From Limnephilus marmoratus (lineage: Eukaryota; Arthropoda; Insecta; Trichoptera; Limnephilidae), in contig OU862927.1 in assembly GCA_917880885.1 (NCBI GenBank), positions 38,405,571 to 38,469,570 of the forward strand: a stretch of DNA of 64,000 nucleotides. The letters are read 5' to 3'. Below are positions 21,115-36,100 of the stretch, in pieces; the first letter of the stretch is position 1; every line of letters begins with the position of its first letter. The notes under the pieces were generated by a model. That model was not told where the DNA came from, made no database searches, and saw only the letters and a program-made list of their open reading frames with translations. The translations under genes were made by a program, and so were the position numbers.

Positions 21115-24100
21115 GTAAGCAATCTTTACATTTTAAAGGAACAGTATTAACAGCATCTGATGCAACGCAAGTTGGTACTTTCGTTCTAAATATTACTAAG
21201 TGTATTACAACATTTGAAAGAAAAAGCTCTGATTTTTTAGTTGTAAAGTTATACAAAAGACTCCCACCTAGTATCAATCAAATGAAATCAATTAATATCC
21301 AGCATATCTTAGATTAAGGGATTATCAAAAATAGATCTGACTATTGTGCTTAAAAAAATCGTCATTGAAATTACTGAAAATTCAGTACTCAAGCCTTGAA
21401 GTTGAACCATAAAAGTCGCTGAAAGCCTTACATCTGAAACCTAGTTTGCCTCGGAATAGGAACTCCTGGAGACAGGACTAAAAAATATTCCATATATATT
21501 TTTATATTTGTATCTAAAATGTTTATCTTCCTAAAATGTCAAAATTGTAGGCATATTTTTTGATGAAAAAATAAAATAAAATGAAAGTTCACGAAGCTGA
21601 AAGTTGGTTAATTTAACCTCTCGGTCCTCGCACATATTTTGTCAGGGGATCAAAATATGAATGTTTTGCAATAAAATCCAGAGAAATTGAATATTTCTGG
21701 GATGGTCCGACGCTCTTTAGGGAACCCGCTTGCACAGCGCGGGTATAAACTGTGCGACCTAAAGTTTAAGTTTAGACTTACGGATTTCAATACTTCGTTT
21801 GTGTGAAAGCACTATGAAACTAAAATCTGTTTTTGTGATTAAATGCGCTTTCAAAATTATTAAATCGATAATATTTATAAACTTGTACATTTTACACCTT
21901 CAACTTAAAACTCACTCTTTGAAAAGCTTATAATTATATAATGAAAGCAGATATTATTTACGTTTCGTCGAAAGCCACAATAAAATAAACGTGCTAATTA
22001 TTGGTTGGAGAGGTGACGCAATATTGAGGTGTTGGATTGAACGTCATAATATTTAATGGACATCATGAATCATAACTCCGAGCTCACTAGACGCTCTGGA
22101 ATTCGCAGATATTTGCTTGACATATCAGGTTTAGTAAGTCTAATATTGATTGAATTCCGTGCAAAGTTTTCATATATTTTGTAAGATGTATTTGAAAAAA
22201 AAACTATTTCACTTGTTTATTTATCGACTAGAGAGAAAATTGTACGTTATCATAAACAAAACAAGTAGTCATTGTCGCATGGGTCATGTCATATATTATA
22301 ATAAAGTAATATCGATTTAATATTAAAAAATTGTATTTTGTTGTAAGCAGATTGATGGTAAGAGAAACGGTTGGGTGGCATTTTTATATTAAATTTAAAT
22401 TTGGTATTGAGTTTAATTAAGTATCAAAATACTTAATTAAATCGAATAATTATTTAATTAATAAAAGGCATTGCAAATATCTAGTGTGTATATGTGCTAC
22501 TTTATTTATTTATGATATAAAGATCATTAAAGGATTCCATTTTTCATGATTTTAAAGTCAAATTTGGAAATTGCGAGTTAACGACAATTATTACAAAAAC
22601 CTTTTTTTTTGCTCTACCATAGGTACTATCCTAAATATAAAATAAATATTGTAACGAAAGCATTTCGATGGGCTTATATTTAAAATTATAAACGATCAAT
22701 TCACATAAACACAAATTATTACAGAAACACAAATATATGGTAAGAAAATTTTTAAATTTCGACCAAAAACGTTTTTTTTTAACATTTTTTATTTCATATT
22801 TCATTGTGTAAGATTATACTTTTAGTAATTACCATTAACTTGTTCATATTAGTTATTTAATATATACCAGCTGGTACCCGGCATGCGTTGCTATGCCATT
22901 TAATAAAGAAATTGTTTCTCCCTGCGCGTCCTTTCCCAATCACCTTCCCTTCTCACGTTCCCACTCCTCCTTCTCCACCTCCCCTCTTCTCACTCTACTC
23001 CCCCCCTTTCCCTCGTCCCGCGAACCCCCCTCCCGAGCTTCCCTCACCCCTCCCGTATTCGCCTCCCCCGATTAATTCCCGATATTAATAATTTTTAATA
23101 CAAATTTCAACATAAAAAAGAATTATCCAATTTGGTGCAGTCGTTCGGAAGCCATGCGCATACATACATTTCGGCGATTCATTTTTAGAGATAGATATTA
23201 ACTACGACGCCAACAAAGCACTCTTTTTAGGGTGAATTGCCTAATAAAAAAAAATACACAATTTGTTTGCTTTTCTTCTGACGTTTGCAATTTTGTAATT
23301 CTGAACGAATCAACAATGACAACCATCCAAGTATTAAAATTTAAATACGCGGTAATCCCAGTAATGTATATGTTGTCGATTCAAAACCCTTAATTTAATA
23401 CGTGCTTAAATTCGAGTGGACCCGAGTCTACCATACCGAAGCGACGAACGTCAAATGAAATTGTTGTTTTTACTATCTTCCCGCAATTTTTCTATATTTT
23501 ATCACTGTTTAAACGTTTCCTGGACCACGACAAACATTTCAAAACCAAAATCAGCTAAATCGGCCCAGCCGTTCTCCAGTTTTAGCAAGACAAACGAACA
23601 GCAATAGATTTATATATATATATAGAAAGATAGATTTTGATTAAAAAAATCATTTAATTAAATGAAGACAATATAAGCGAAACTCAATCGAAAATCTGAA
23701 AACAGAAAAATCAGAAAAAGATATTGACACATCTGGGACCAGATGTGTCAATATCTTTTTCTGATTTTTCTGTTTTCAGATTTTCGATTGAGTTTCGCTT
23801 ATATTGTCTTCATTTAATTAAATATTACAATTTGAGGTTTTACTCATAAAGTTAAAATAAAAAAAAAAAAAAAAATAAAAAATCATTTTTCAGCTTGGTA
23901 AGTATTTTGGCCTCAAAACTAAATTTAATTTCTATATAAAAAATGCCGCGCATCCTCAATAAAGAATACCTATGCATTTGTAGTATTCAATGGAGAAAGA
24001 AAGTGAAATAAAATTATCAAATATAATATAGTATGCGGGTTTAAACATCGCTGGCAGTATTGAAATTAGATTGTCGTGATGTTTATTGTATTTATTAGGA

Positions 24101-27100
24101 GAAGACATCTTCTATTTATCAAAGACTTATTAATCATCTCTTCACACATATTATGCAAGGTTGTATTTTTATTAGAAGTTTGTAACAACTTTCCATTGGA
24201 CACTCTAGAATTTTCTAAAATGTATATTTAACAAAAGATAAAATATACAACCGAGACTGATTTTTTTGCCGTTATTATCTATATTTTTATTATTATTTAT
24301 ACAATGGAGAATATCGGACGGGATACTTTACGTGATGCCCGGGCAGTGTCGGGGCTTAACTAGTTTATCAATATTTTGGAAATCCTGCTTGGTTTCCGCC
24401 ATAATTCTGTCTTTATCATGCATTATGTGACACACATATGTGTTCGTATGTTTTATTGATTTGTATTTATTGGGTCAAGTGAATTATTTAATTTTGTTTC
24501 AAATTATTTCTCATTGATGACTATTTAAATACAAACTTCAGTATTTTATTCACAGTCCTCAATTGGAATTCCTGATCTGAGGCAGGCTGTAAGTAGATGT
24601 GTTGGTGTTATATCATGATTTCTTCAACTTCGTGTATGTTTATTTCTTCATCTTTCTATTTGATGACTATGTTTGTTGATTCCCTCATCTACATGTTCGT
24701 TGACTATGTTTTTTTCCTTCTTTTGTTTGTTAGTTGTAGGTTGTATTGGTGAATTGATAATTTTTATGATCTCATTCATGTTTACATTAATATTGTTGCC
24801 ATATTTTGATGTTGTTTTTAAACTTGTTTATCTCCAAGGTACTTTTAATTTCTTTTGGGAGGGTATTATATTAAAGCTTTGGATTTTCTGCAGTACATTT
24901 GAAGAATTTTATGAATATAGTTATATTAATAAATATCTTTTAACTTTCACCAAAATTTACCCAAAAAGTACCTACATCCGAACCAAAGATTTTCTTATGA
25001 ATTTAATATAATTGCTGCTCTTTTTTCTCAACAGCTGCCGATTACGTGAAATTCGTGTGGACGCAGGCGGGTACGACTACGGTCCTGGCTTGGGGCCTGA
25101 TCGAGGGGGGCCGGGGCTACAAGGGCGCAGGTCTGCTGGGACAGGGGCTCTCCTGCCTCAAGTGGGCCACCGACTTCTTGATCAAGTGCCACGTCGCGCC
25201 TGATGAACTATATGGCCAGGTATGTTAATCATTCAATTTCGTTTTTTTTTTCATTTATTTGCATGAGATCATGTCTCGGAGAGATTAGGTACACCTTCAT
25301 CATCACATTACATACCAGGGTAACATTTGATCTCCTTCACAAATGTAATTCTCTTCACTGACTGCAGTCCCTTACTACCAAGAACGACTACATTACGTGC
25401 AATGGTGCGCGGCGGAGTTCTAAGTGTTAAGTGATTAATTCAGCACCACCGAGCGATGACATTTTGCAAATGGCGGCGATTGTTGTTGATACTCGTTGTC
25501 ACTGCTGGTTTGTGTTGTTTTACCGCAACCGACCTCCGTAGTCCAGTGGATAAGACTCTTGACTCATAATCCGGAGGTCGCGGGTTCGAACCCGGCATGC
25601 GCAAATAAATTTTATTTGATTAATTTGTGTTATTTCACAATTAATTCATTTAAAATAATATATAGTATATTTGCAGCATGTTCCAGAGTGGAATATACTA
25701 TCAGTATCGCCCTGGTGTAAGACCACCATTCAGAATTGAAACGTTGCTTGAAAATGGCTTTAGCCGTGTTTGGTGACCAGATCTGAATAGCCAGGTACTT
25801 CCCAACCTTCCTCTTCCCCACCTCCTTCCCCTCCCCACTACCTTCAGCCTCACAACATACCCCAATTGGGGATGCCATAGTCTCACAGGCTCCAGACGAG
25901 AGCAGTTGAGATTCTTGTGCGGAATTCACTGTAAAAAAAAAAAAAAAACCGTATTGATTAGACTGTTTTAAATAGTGAAGTTTTCCTAGCTACAGACTTA
26001 CTGACTGAAGTAATTTGGCGGACGCAAGCACAAGTGTGTAGATGCTATAGTCGGCCTTGCTTATCACTCGCTTCCTATCTCAGTCCATCTTATCCTGCTC
26101 TAAACTTCTCCCATGCAGTCTTCCCATATCCCTTCTTTGGTCTCGCTCCGTGTCCACTTCTACTGCGGCATCCACATACTTATAATATTCTTGATGTACT
26201 AACATCTGACATTCTTTCAACATGATTGTCCAGCCATTCGCACTATGGGTCGAGAGCGAATGTCCGATTTTGCTCTCCGATTTATCCTATCAGACTATCA
26301 GATCTGACGAACCACCCACAAGTCCGATGTTTTGTGATCTCAGTTGTTTATGATCTGGCGATATACTACAATCAGCATAAAATATAATCTATCGATTTAT
26401 TTATTTGTTTACAGACTTTCTCCCAGGCCAGGTCCCTTATTTCCCGATCACGGTACTCCTTTAAACTTACATTATATAAATTAATAATTAATTTATTTAT
26501 TATTACCATGTTTAATTTGTAGAACTCCATATTAATTCCACTCCATTTAATTTGTAGAACTCCATCTATGTTTCAATAAAAATTAATACGGGAGGCGTGA
26601 ATGGGTGCCGCTAAACCGGAAACTATTGACTGGATAGCCATTACCTCTGCCATAGGTAACCCTGCGTGGTTCGCTGCGTTTGGTGACTTAGGAGGGGTGC
26701 GCGGGTTCAAGTGGTGAGGTTTGTCCAGGTCTTGGCGGTGAATGTCTTGAACATACTGAACCCCTGATTACTACCCATCACTCATACTTTTTCCTTCACA
26801 CTTTCTCTCCTTCCTTTCTTCATAAAGACTCTCCACACAGCATCCCCAAATTTTAAAATTAGTTTCCTCAGGGTCTCCTGTATGGAGATAGTGTAAATAA
26901 AGAACGCTTACCAGCGCACGAATGCTTATCGAGCAGTTCAACAGAATCCACTTAACTTCGGGAAAAATTACCCATTCTATTGCACGTAGCTGCTAATAAT
27001 ATCATGCCTCAATCAGCACGATTTTATTCGGTTAGTTGAACTATGAACAACCTACCTGATTGTATAGATCACGTTTAATAAGAACTGCATAATATACGTT

Positions 27101-30100
27101 ATTAAATAATAATAACACGGTACCTGCCTGCTTCATAGATAACTAGTTAGTTCATAAATGTGGGTCATTGCTCCCAAGGTCGACAGGCAATCATTTTAAT
27201 AACCGTCTTAGAATTTCAAGCAATTTTTAAAGTAATGTTCTACAAACCGCAAAATAAATTACCTGTTATCAACGGATAATTGATACGTCAACAGTTTTAC
27301 GTACTTTGTATCAGCGAGGATTCCCAGAATCATTTATTTCATCTATCAAAAATGTACAACGCACTTATTTCATGTGAATACTTCACAAGAGTATCACCTG
27401 ATCTATGTTGTGAGATTGAAATCACCTGGGGTATGTTATGAGACTGAAGAAGGTAGGGTAGGAAAGAAGATGGGGAAGGGGAAGATTGCGAATTACCTCT
27501 CAGTACAGATCTCGTATGGATTACCATATTAATGGGTCTCGTAGTAAACCAGCAGAAAACCAAATACATGGCCGAAGGATGCGCCCAGCAAACCCCAGCT
27601 CTCTCGTGTGGAAGCCAAAATTTTTAAACGGTATTAAGATTCACATACCTAGGCTCCCTGATAACAAACGACAATAATGCCACAGAGGAGATCCTGAAGC
27701 GCATAGTGAACGCAAATCGCTGTTATTTCCGCCTACAAAACCAAATAAAATCCAGATTGCTGTCCAGAAATACAAAGATATTAGTATACAAAACACTTCA
27801 GACCAGTACTCACACACGCAGCTGAGACTTGGGTACTAACTAAGAGAAATGAGCGAGCACTGGACGCTTTTGAAAGGAAAATTTTGAGGCGTATTTTCGG
27901 CCCGGTTTTAGAAAGCAGACGTTTTAACAATGAGCTATGTATTCTATTTAAGGATCTAAACGTCACAAAATTTATTAGACTGGGAAGGCTTCGGTGGGTC
28001 ATGTAGAGAGAGTGACCGAGCATCAAGCACTAAAGTCCCTGTTGAACTCAAGATCGATAGGGCGAAGGAGCCTGGGAAGACCAAGTTAAGATGGAGCGAC
28101 AACGTCCTCAAAGATATATCTACCTTGGAGCTTCTAAACTGGAGAGAGCTGGAACAAAACCGAAATGAGTGGAGGAAGACTCTTGAGGAGGCCAAGACCC
28201 ACCAGGGGTTGTAGAGCCAAGAGTGATGAGAGATCTGATCACTATTACTATTTCAAGCAATCTCAAGAAAATAAGCTAATTTTACCACAAGCCAAACTTA
28301 TAGATTATTAGAAATGTTTAATCCTTTGCTTTTCTTGAAGCCCATCTACAGAATCGTCTTGCAAATTCTCAGCGTATATATCTAATCTGGCTTTTTCGAC
28401 AGTCTTGTGACACGAGACGTGTTTTTATCTGCCTTCAAAATCTGGTCACGTCCCAAAGAGACAAGTCAACAAATTTACAAAAGCATAATGCTACTACGGT
28501 CTATTCTCGATAATAGCCAAAATCAGAATTTATAAAACATTCTTCGGACAAGTGTAAAACTAAGGGAAAGAAAGCTGCACAAAGAATAGCGAAAGGGTAT
28601 TGGATATTATTTTAGAGACTATCCTGAGAAAATTCTAAGCAGCCATTTAACAAAATGGTGTTTGTTTAGTTCTGAAACAGTTTAAAAACTAAACCCATGT
28701 TTCCAAGTCCTTCATTGTTCATTTAATCCTTTGTCTTTCTCCTTTCCTTGAAAGTCCCTACTTATTAAGAAAAGAAGAAGATGTTTTCATACCCACGTGG
28801 AACCCACCCATTGGCACAAAAATCTAAAATTACTTACTTGTATGAGTTAGAAAATTGCGGTGATATCGATCACATCTCGCCATTGAAATCTCACTATTAA
28901 TCGCAAAAATTACTAATTAATGAACCCCAAAGTGTCGGTAATTGTGACCAAGATGTACCGTTATCGAAGTGAAGTGCAGCCATCACCAAGATCGGTCTAG
29001 AAACTGCGGATGAACCCATCAAAATGTAGGGACTTATCCTTCCATTTGCCATTTCGAGTCAAAAACGCAGTCAATTGTCTTGTTTTCGCAAAATTTAGAT
29101 TTACAATCCACATCTCTCTCGTGTTCACGACATTGGTCGTGACAGTGTTTGTCCTTTATCTTCTGAGTCAGTGGAAGTAAATAATGACCCTTCTAAGGAA
29201 CTCATTATTCAAGATTTTAATAATTATTTCGGATGAGTGTTTGTCACTATTCTGAACTATGCAAGAACTCCATGCTGCCACCAAATAAGGGGTCGAAGAT
29301 TTTACTACCAGGTTTATGGAGTAGCAGTGTTCTGGATCCAAAACCCTTCCCCAGTTTACCGACTTTACAATGATACAAGTAAATATAATAAACTTGCGCG
29401 TTCGCGGCATGCGTTGCAACGCTACTTAAATTGAGATTTTTTTCGCCCTGCATGTCCCTTCCCATTCGTCTCCGTTCCCCTTCCGCGTCCACTTCCCATC
29501 CCGCGTTCCATCTCTACCATCCCCGTCTTTCCCCTTCACTCTTCCGTTTCCAACAGTCCGCGACCTCCCGCCCTCCCAGCCCCCTCCAGCATCCCCCTTC
29601 CATCTTCCCCACTTTTCCATACCCGCGTTCCCCTCCCCCCTCCCGAATACATCTCCACCTTCCTCTCGCTTCTCACTTCTGCGACTTCCCCTCCGCCCCT
29701 CCCGGATTCCGCGCACAACAACTCGCAATTGCATGAATGCATAGGAGATAATTTCGTAACGCCAGAGCTCACTATTGTATATAGAAACCATCGCGGGCAA
29801 GAGGTCATCAAATCACAAAATTTCATGGCAATTGACTGAATGGTTTAGGAACGCATAAGGGACGAACAAAGAAACATTAATTTATACCTAATACCTACTA
29901 TCTGTTAAAAACCCGCTCCACAGGTTCTGACCGCTAGGCCCTGCGGGCAGCTTTTGGTTCGGCTTCGCCCGGTTAGAGTTGGTGACCATTTTATAGATCC
30001 AATATGAACTGATTCCAAAAACAGCCATTTTCTCGGATCCACCGTAGCTCGTCACCGGGACAAATAACCGAGACAGAGGAATGACGTCATATGTAACATA

Positions 30101-33100
30101 TAGCCACTTGACACAACATTCACAAATTCGTAGCAGTTATACCTAGGGGGGAGGCGTCCCCGTCCGATCTGCTGACGGAAGTAGCGACATCTTGTGTCAA
30201 ATTCTTGAATTCGAAAGCGAATTATAACAGTAGCTTTGTGTGAAATTCCAGTTACACAGATGTAAGGGGTGGCATCCGACATGCATTCGTAGCTGGGTAT
30301 AATTAATACTGTTCGATGTATTAAGAATAGAAGAACTCCTGTAATTTGCAACATTCAGCGCTCAGACATCGATTTGTTGGGTCTCTTTAAATTCTGTTCA
30401 AATTATCAAACTTTCACTTTGCCACTACTAAAAATATCCATCAATGTCTTGAGATTATATTATTAGATGATAAACGTTAGTAGTACCTAAATGTTTTCAA
30501 TCATGCGAGTAGAATATTGGCGGTTAATTCTGGTGATATGCAACATCTTTTTTTAAAGAATGACGTAAGGAAATTTCGTCATCCATCTCATTATTATACT
30601 AGTCTACAGTTCTTTAGAAAACCTTTTATGTGTGTCAAGAGTGCAACAAAGTAAATATGTAATGAGGATTTATTGAAATACAAGTCTCTGTACGTGGAAT
30701 GTTCAACAGAGCAAATGAGGAAAACTGTGCAGATTGATCGCAAAGATGCATCGTTTGACCGCTTCAAAAGAAAAATACTTTGATGCCCAACATTCATTCA
30801 TGTACCTTTTCAAAATTTTAATTCCTACCTACAAATACTCTTTTTCCCTACCTACTTTAGAAAGGGGTTATGTTTAGGTATTTAATCCTGGTTGGACTTT
30901 TCAGTTTACAAATTGTAAACCTTTCCAAATCTGTAAACTGGATTGCGTGTGTAGTGGAGATTTTTCAATAAGAACTCTTGATTATGCGAGTCAAATATAT
31001 TTACAGAAAAACGTTATTTTACAATAAACTTGATACGGAGAACCCGTCTGCTTGTTTAGGATTAAATAGATCCCAAAACACATAAATCGCGTTATACTTA
31101 CATAAGACCAAAAACGTCCCGAGTGACCTTACATTTTAAAAGCTATATATCTCTTTTCCTCTTCAGCAAAAATATGTATTTTTTCTGTTAACCAGAAAGA
31201 GAACAAAATAATGCTTCTTATTGTGTTTGAAATATGAAAGCTATCTTGCATAGATATTTTACAATCTCGATCCAAAGTGACGGTTTCAGAATTTTCGCAA
31301 GAAACTGAGGCTTCCGGATTGTGAGGTGCGAATATATTGGACCAAGCAGACGGGTTAAAACAATGACGACTAGAGGGAAGGTATAACAGCCGAACGGAAC
31401 GGACGCGGAAAACGGATTAATTTGCATTGTCGTGCACTGGACCGGGCAGCTCTCGGTGATACCAGTCGGTAAAATTAAGCAATATTTTAAGGTTTTTCGG
31501 CCATACTACCTTATGCTGATTAAATACAATCATGTATCTTAGTTGAAAATTAATAATCGTCTAATCAACACATATTGTGAGTGTTGATAATGGAGCCGTG
31601 TTTACGTAATTACGTTTGACCGTGTCGAAGCAGATAAGGGTATCAGCGAAATTTAAACAAGCGAAGGAGGAAAACAATGTAAGCCGGCAATCCTTGATTT
31701 TCCCCATTCTTTCCGCTCTGCGGGTATCTTTTAACCCTCGACCCGTCGCGTGGGGTCTTTAAAAGCCAGAATGCTAATTATGTACATTTAAAATGTTCCC
31801 ACTGATTCCTTTCTTTAGGTAGCTTCCCAAAAGGGACTATACTTGACGCTAGCGCCGCCAAAATTCAGTCTGCGCATGTGAGATACAGACTTGTGTTTCG
31901 GCGTGAGGCTCAAAAAATCAACAAAATTCAATGAAAAACCAAGTTTATACGTTTTTTTCATTATATTTGGTTGATTTTTTTGTAATAATATAATTCTTTG
32001 TTATTATGATTATTTGTGAAACGTAGGAAATATTCCTCTTTTCTAAAAATTCGCATTTTTCGACTTCTCTTTAAATTAAGATGGCCACAAATGAATTGAG
32101 TTTTCACGACAATATTAGCGAAACTCAACCGAAAATCTGGAAATATTAGCGAAACTCAATCGAAAATCTGTTCGCGCCCCGGAAAGCCGAAGTTCCTGGG
32201 TTCGAGTCCCAGGTGTGCCCAAATCTCAAAGAGTTATAAGTTTGATAAAAATTGAATAATTTTTTTTTAAAGTTTTCTATTCAAAAATTCTGATTCAAAA
32301 TTGTGAAAAATGTTGATTCTTAAGCTTTTACATTGAAAATAAATATTTAATTTTTAATATTTCTTTTTATTACAATGCAGTCAATATCACCTGACTATAA
32401 CCAGTTCAAATAACACGTAAAATGTAAGCTATAACAACAATTTTATCATATTTAGTTTTGGGTTCCACAGCGACCCGCGCGACACCTCGCGTTAACAAAA
32501 AGACGCGACAGGCGGAGGGTTAAGTCCCAAACAAAAACCTTCAAAAACACTTTGGATTGTAGAACTACTAGTATTTCACAGAGAAGTTTGCACAAATATT
32601 TCACGTAAAATATTTGTACCCAAACTTAGGCATTATAATGATCCACATTTTCTAATTGAAGTAAATAACTAACTCACCGTCATTATTCGTGACTACATAG
32701 ATAGGTAGGGAGGGTAGAATGCCACACAACTCTGTCCCAACATACCCGATATGTAAAAAAAGAATATGCTTGTAGTTATATAAAAAGAAGCTTTATTTCT
32801 GATTCCCTACCACATTTTTTGCTCAGGTATTATTAGCTGTGCATTTTTTGTATGGACGTATCAACGGTCGAGATTATGTTTAAACAATTCATGTGTGATT
32901 ATATATTTTTTTAGATGTGGTTGGTTCTTAGAAAGATAATTCTCACAGAATCCCTGAGAACAAGTTAGGGTGCAAGCGAATTCTCCAGTTATGCTTTTAT
33001 ATATTATTCTTAATTATCTCTGAATCTGTGTTTTCTCCTCAATAGAAAACATCTACATGTATTATTATTATTTATTAATATAAAAAAATATTTGTGAACC

Positions 33101-36100
33101 AAAACGTTTATATAAACGGGAATATTTCGGTTTGTGAAGACTTTTCGCAATTTTCGACTTCTTTTTAAATTAACATGGCTTTAAATGGAGAATTTAATGA
33201 TTACCATAAAATATTGGATTGTTCACAATTTTTTTTTTAAAACACGGTTATGTAGATATTTCTTTTTGTCAATTACTCCTACCATATCGTAAAATAAAAA
33301 GTGGACCTTTTTAATTCCAAGCTGAACAAATATAAAATCTTTGAAAAATTCATAAAATAGTTATTTTATTACATATCATCAGTAATTTTTTTTTGTTCAT
33401 ATAATTCTGTTGTAAATTTGTTTTGTATAATTCTGTCTTCTTATTATATTATAATATTATGCTTTTATTTTCGTTTTATACAATTCTGTTCATTTTTTAA
33501 CAAGAGGAAGAAATCTTTAATTTTTTGTATTTTTGGTAGAATGTAAAAAATAATAAAATTTATCTGTCGATTCCCAAAGATTTATAAATCAACTAGCAGA
33601 CCCGGTCACACGTTGCTGTGGCTAACGAAACAAAACGCCATTACCCAACCTTTATAAAATCCACACCACCAGCTGCCCGCTGCCTGAATTGAATATTTGA
33701 ATTTCTCGGCTTTTCTCTACTATAATAAGCATGTTGAATCACTCTATATATTGGTGAAAACCGCATGAAAATCCGTTGCGTAGTTTAAAAGATCTATGAG
33801 CACATACATTTTAAGCGACTTCATTTTATACTATGTAATGATTCTGGTTTTTGAACTGTTAATTCGTGGTGGAATTCCATTGTATTAGAATCTTTAAATT
33901 AAAATTCTTTTGTACTTTATCCGTAATAGGATGAAACCGGTCCTGATAAAAATTAAATAAGTGGAAGAAAGTACAAAAGTGTTTTAATTTAAAATTCTAC
34001 GTAATGATAATGATGATAAATATGTTTAATTTCAAAAAATCATTTTGTTCTTTTAGGTTGGAGATTTCAACATCGATAAGAATTATTGGGGAAGACCGGA
34101 GCAGATGAACATGTCACGACCAGCTTATAAATTGGATATTTCAAAACCAGGTACGGTGTCAAATCTGTACTTAATCTTATCAATTAGAAGATAGCCATCA
34201 ATGATTTGCAAATAAAAATATCGTCATCCCAAAAAAATCTAACAAAGAGCAACTCGAGTGAAAATAACTCACTGATGCAAAAGTGAATTAGAGATTATCG
34301 TTCATTCATTGGTATCATTGGTATCATCAAGAACCCAATATTTCCAATGATTGCTTTCTTGGTTATATACTACTCTTCTCTCTCTAGTGTTAAAAAGACA
34401 ACATTGAAATAATTCAAATTAATGTTTAACTACGAAAAAGTTTTCTCACCCGACAATGTATTATGTCGGAATTTTGGTTCTTCACCTTCTCTTCTTTGTT
34501 TTAAAGTTTTGGATACCTTTGCAAGGTCCAGCATCAGAGCAGATATATGTCACTCTTCTTGAGTTCTTATCGCCTTTAACAACTTCTAATTCCTCTTTAA
34601 CTTGTCACTAGCAAAAATTTGGTTGACTTTCTTGGAATACAGAAATGGAATACAGTGTGCATACATATAACTCAAAATCGCTATCTAGAACTTTGGCTTT
34701 GAAGAAGGGCGCTGTTGTGCAAGATGCCTAAACACCCCTAAAAATAACCGGCATGTCTAAAAAGATAGCATGATAAGTATAATATGGCTATTACACATAC
34801 CTTGTTAATAATTATTAAATTTACTGGATGGTCTTTTGAAGGTTACACACATTATTGTAGTATTTAGCAATTTGTTGAAGAAGAAGATAATATTAACTAA
34901 AAATGATAGAGAAAATAAGCGGTCTTTTCCTTTTTTATTTTCCTTTTAGATTTAATAAGAGAAAACCGAACGGACATTTTGTCCGTACAAAATGTATTCC
35001 TCTCTGAATTTTGACCCTAGTTCAAATGGTTCCACGACAACTTAGAATCATACAACTTCAACCCCCCTTCGCTATCAATGACTTTTTAAGAAGATGTTGA
35101 AGGTGCATGATTCTGAGTTGTCTGGTCACCAGTTCAAATATGTTTTAATATAAAACAAATCTTTTAAATAAAATGTAGTTGGTAAAAAATCGGTCCAGCT
35201 TTAGAGGAGAAATTGTGGAACTTAAATCTTCTATTTGGACGATTTTCTACTCCGCCTCCTCCACCTTCCCTATCCCCACTTCCCCCCCCCCCCCCCTCCT
35301 TCTCTCCCTTCCCCCACCCCACTCCCCCCCTCTCCACCACCTTCCCCCCTCCCCCTCCACATTTTCCCCCTCTCCACTACCTCTCCACCTCTTCTTACAC
35401 CTCCTCCCTTCCTCCCACCTCTCCCCCTCCCCCCCTCCCTTCACCTCTCCCTCTCCCCCCCTTACCACCTAGCCCTCTCCCACCCCCTCTCTCCCCCCCT
35501 CACCAACCCCTCCATACGCGTTACATTCCTTTTTCAAACAGCTCGAGTGCCACCTATTGCAATTTTTTTAATACAAATTTCATAACGCTAGAGGTCTGAA
35601 CTGTAGCCTATTTGTTATTCTGACGTAAGAACTATATTATTATGAAGTTTCATTAAAATCCATTTCGTAGTTTTTTCGTGAAAGAGTAACAAACATACAT
35701 ACTCGTACATCCATTCATCCATACAAACTTTCGCCTTTATAATATTAGTAGGATTATCAACCTTAGGTGCAGTTGTCCCTTTCGCTCAATATCATGGTGG
35801 GGGGGAATCAGCGACAGTGTTTGTTTGGTAAAATACTTATTATTCGAATTTCTCGGCGATCGTTTTCATCCCAATAATTATTATCACATTTTTCAATTTT
35901 CAACATTCAATTGTCCTTCCAGCATCTGATGTAGCCGGCGAGGTATCAGCGGCTTTGGCAGCAGCCTCCATGGCCTTTAGGCTTCACGGAGATCCAGTTT
36001 ATGCGGATCTCTGCCTCCGTCACGCCATAGAACTTTATCACTTCGCCAACAAACATCGAGGGCTATACCATCTCTCGATGAAGGATATTCTTCAGTTCCA

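Larger units (their letters stand above)
21115..25034 (+). other. GH9 intron 1
   Basis: 3.9 kb. It contains repeat family A (22868-23215 and 23500-23635), the palindrome at 23652-23823, and otherwise AT-rich DNA without recognisable genes. Confidence 0.85.
25220..34056 (+). other. GH9 intron 2
   Basis: 8.8 kb, the longest intron of the gene. It holds SINE-1 (25530-25948 and 27405-27505), repeat family B (26590-26895), an RTE-like LINE tail (27510-28235) and repeat family A (29400-29880 and 33592-33840). 28236-29399 and 29881-33591 show no gene on either strand. Confidence 0.85.

Noticed and set aside
25530..25605. A tRNA-like gene with anticodon CAT
   Set aside because: The anticodon stem is mismatched, a SINE body and poly-A follow directly, and sister copies carry other anticodons. 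It is a SINE head, not a tRNA gene.
29426..29826. Overlapping open frames on both strands rich in Arg/Gly or Pro/Ser
   Set aside because: Same cause: the polypyrimidine tract of a repeat family A copy.
35179..35599. Several overlapping proline/serine-rich open frames
   Set aside because: They are translations of a C/T-rich tract in repeat family A, open in all three frames because the tract lacks A.
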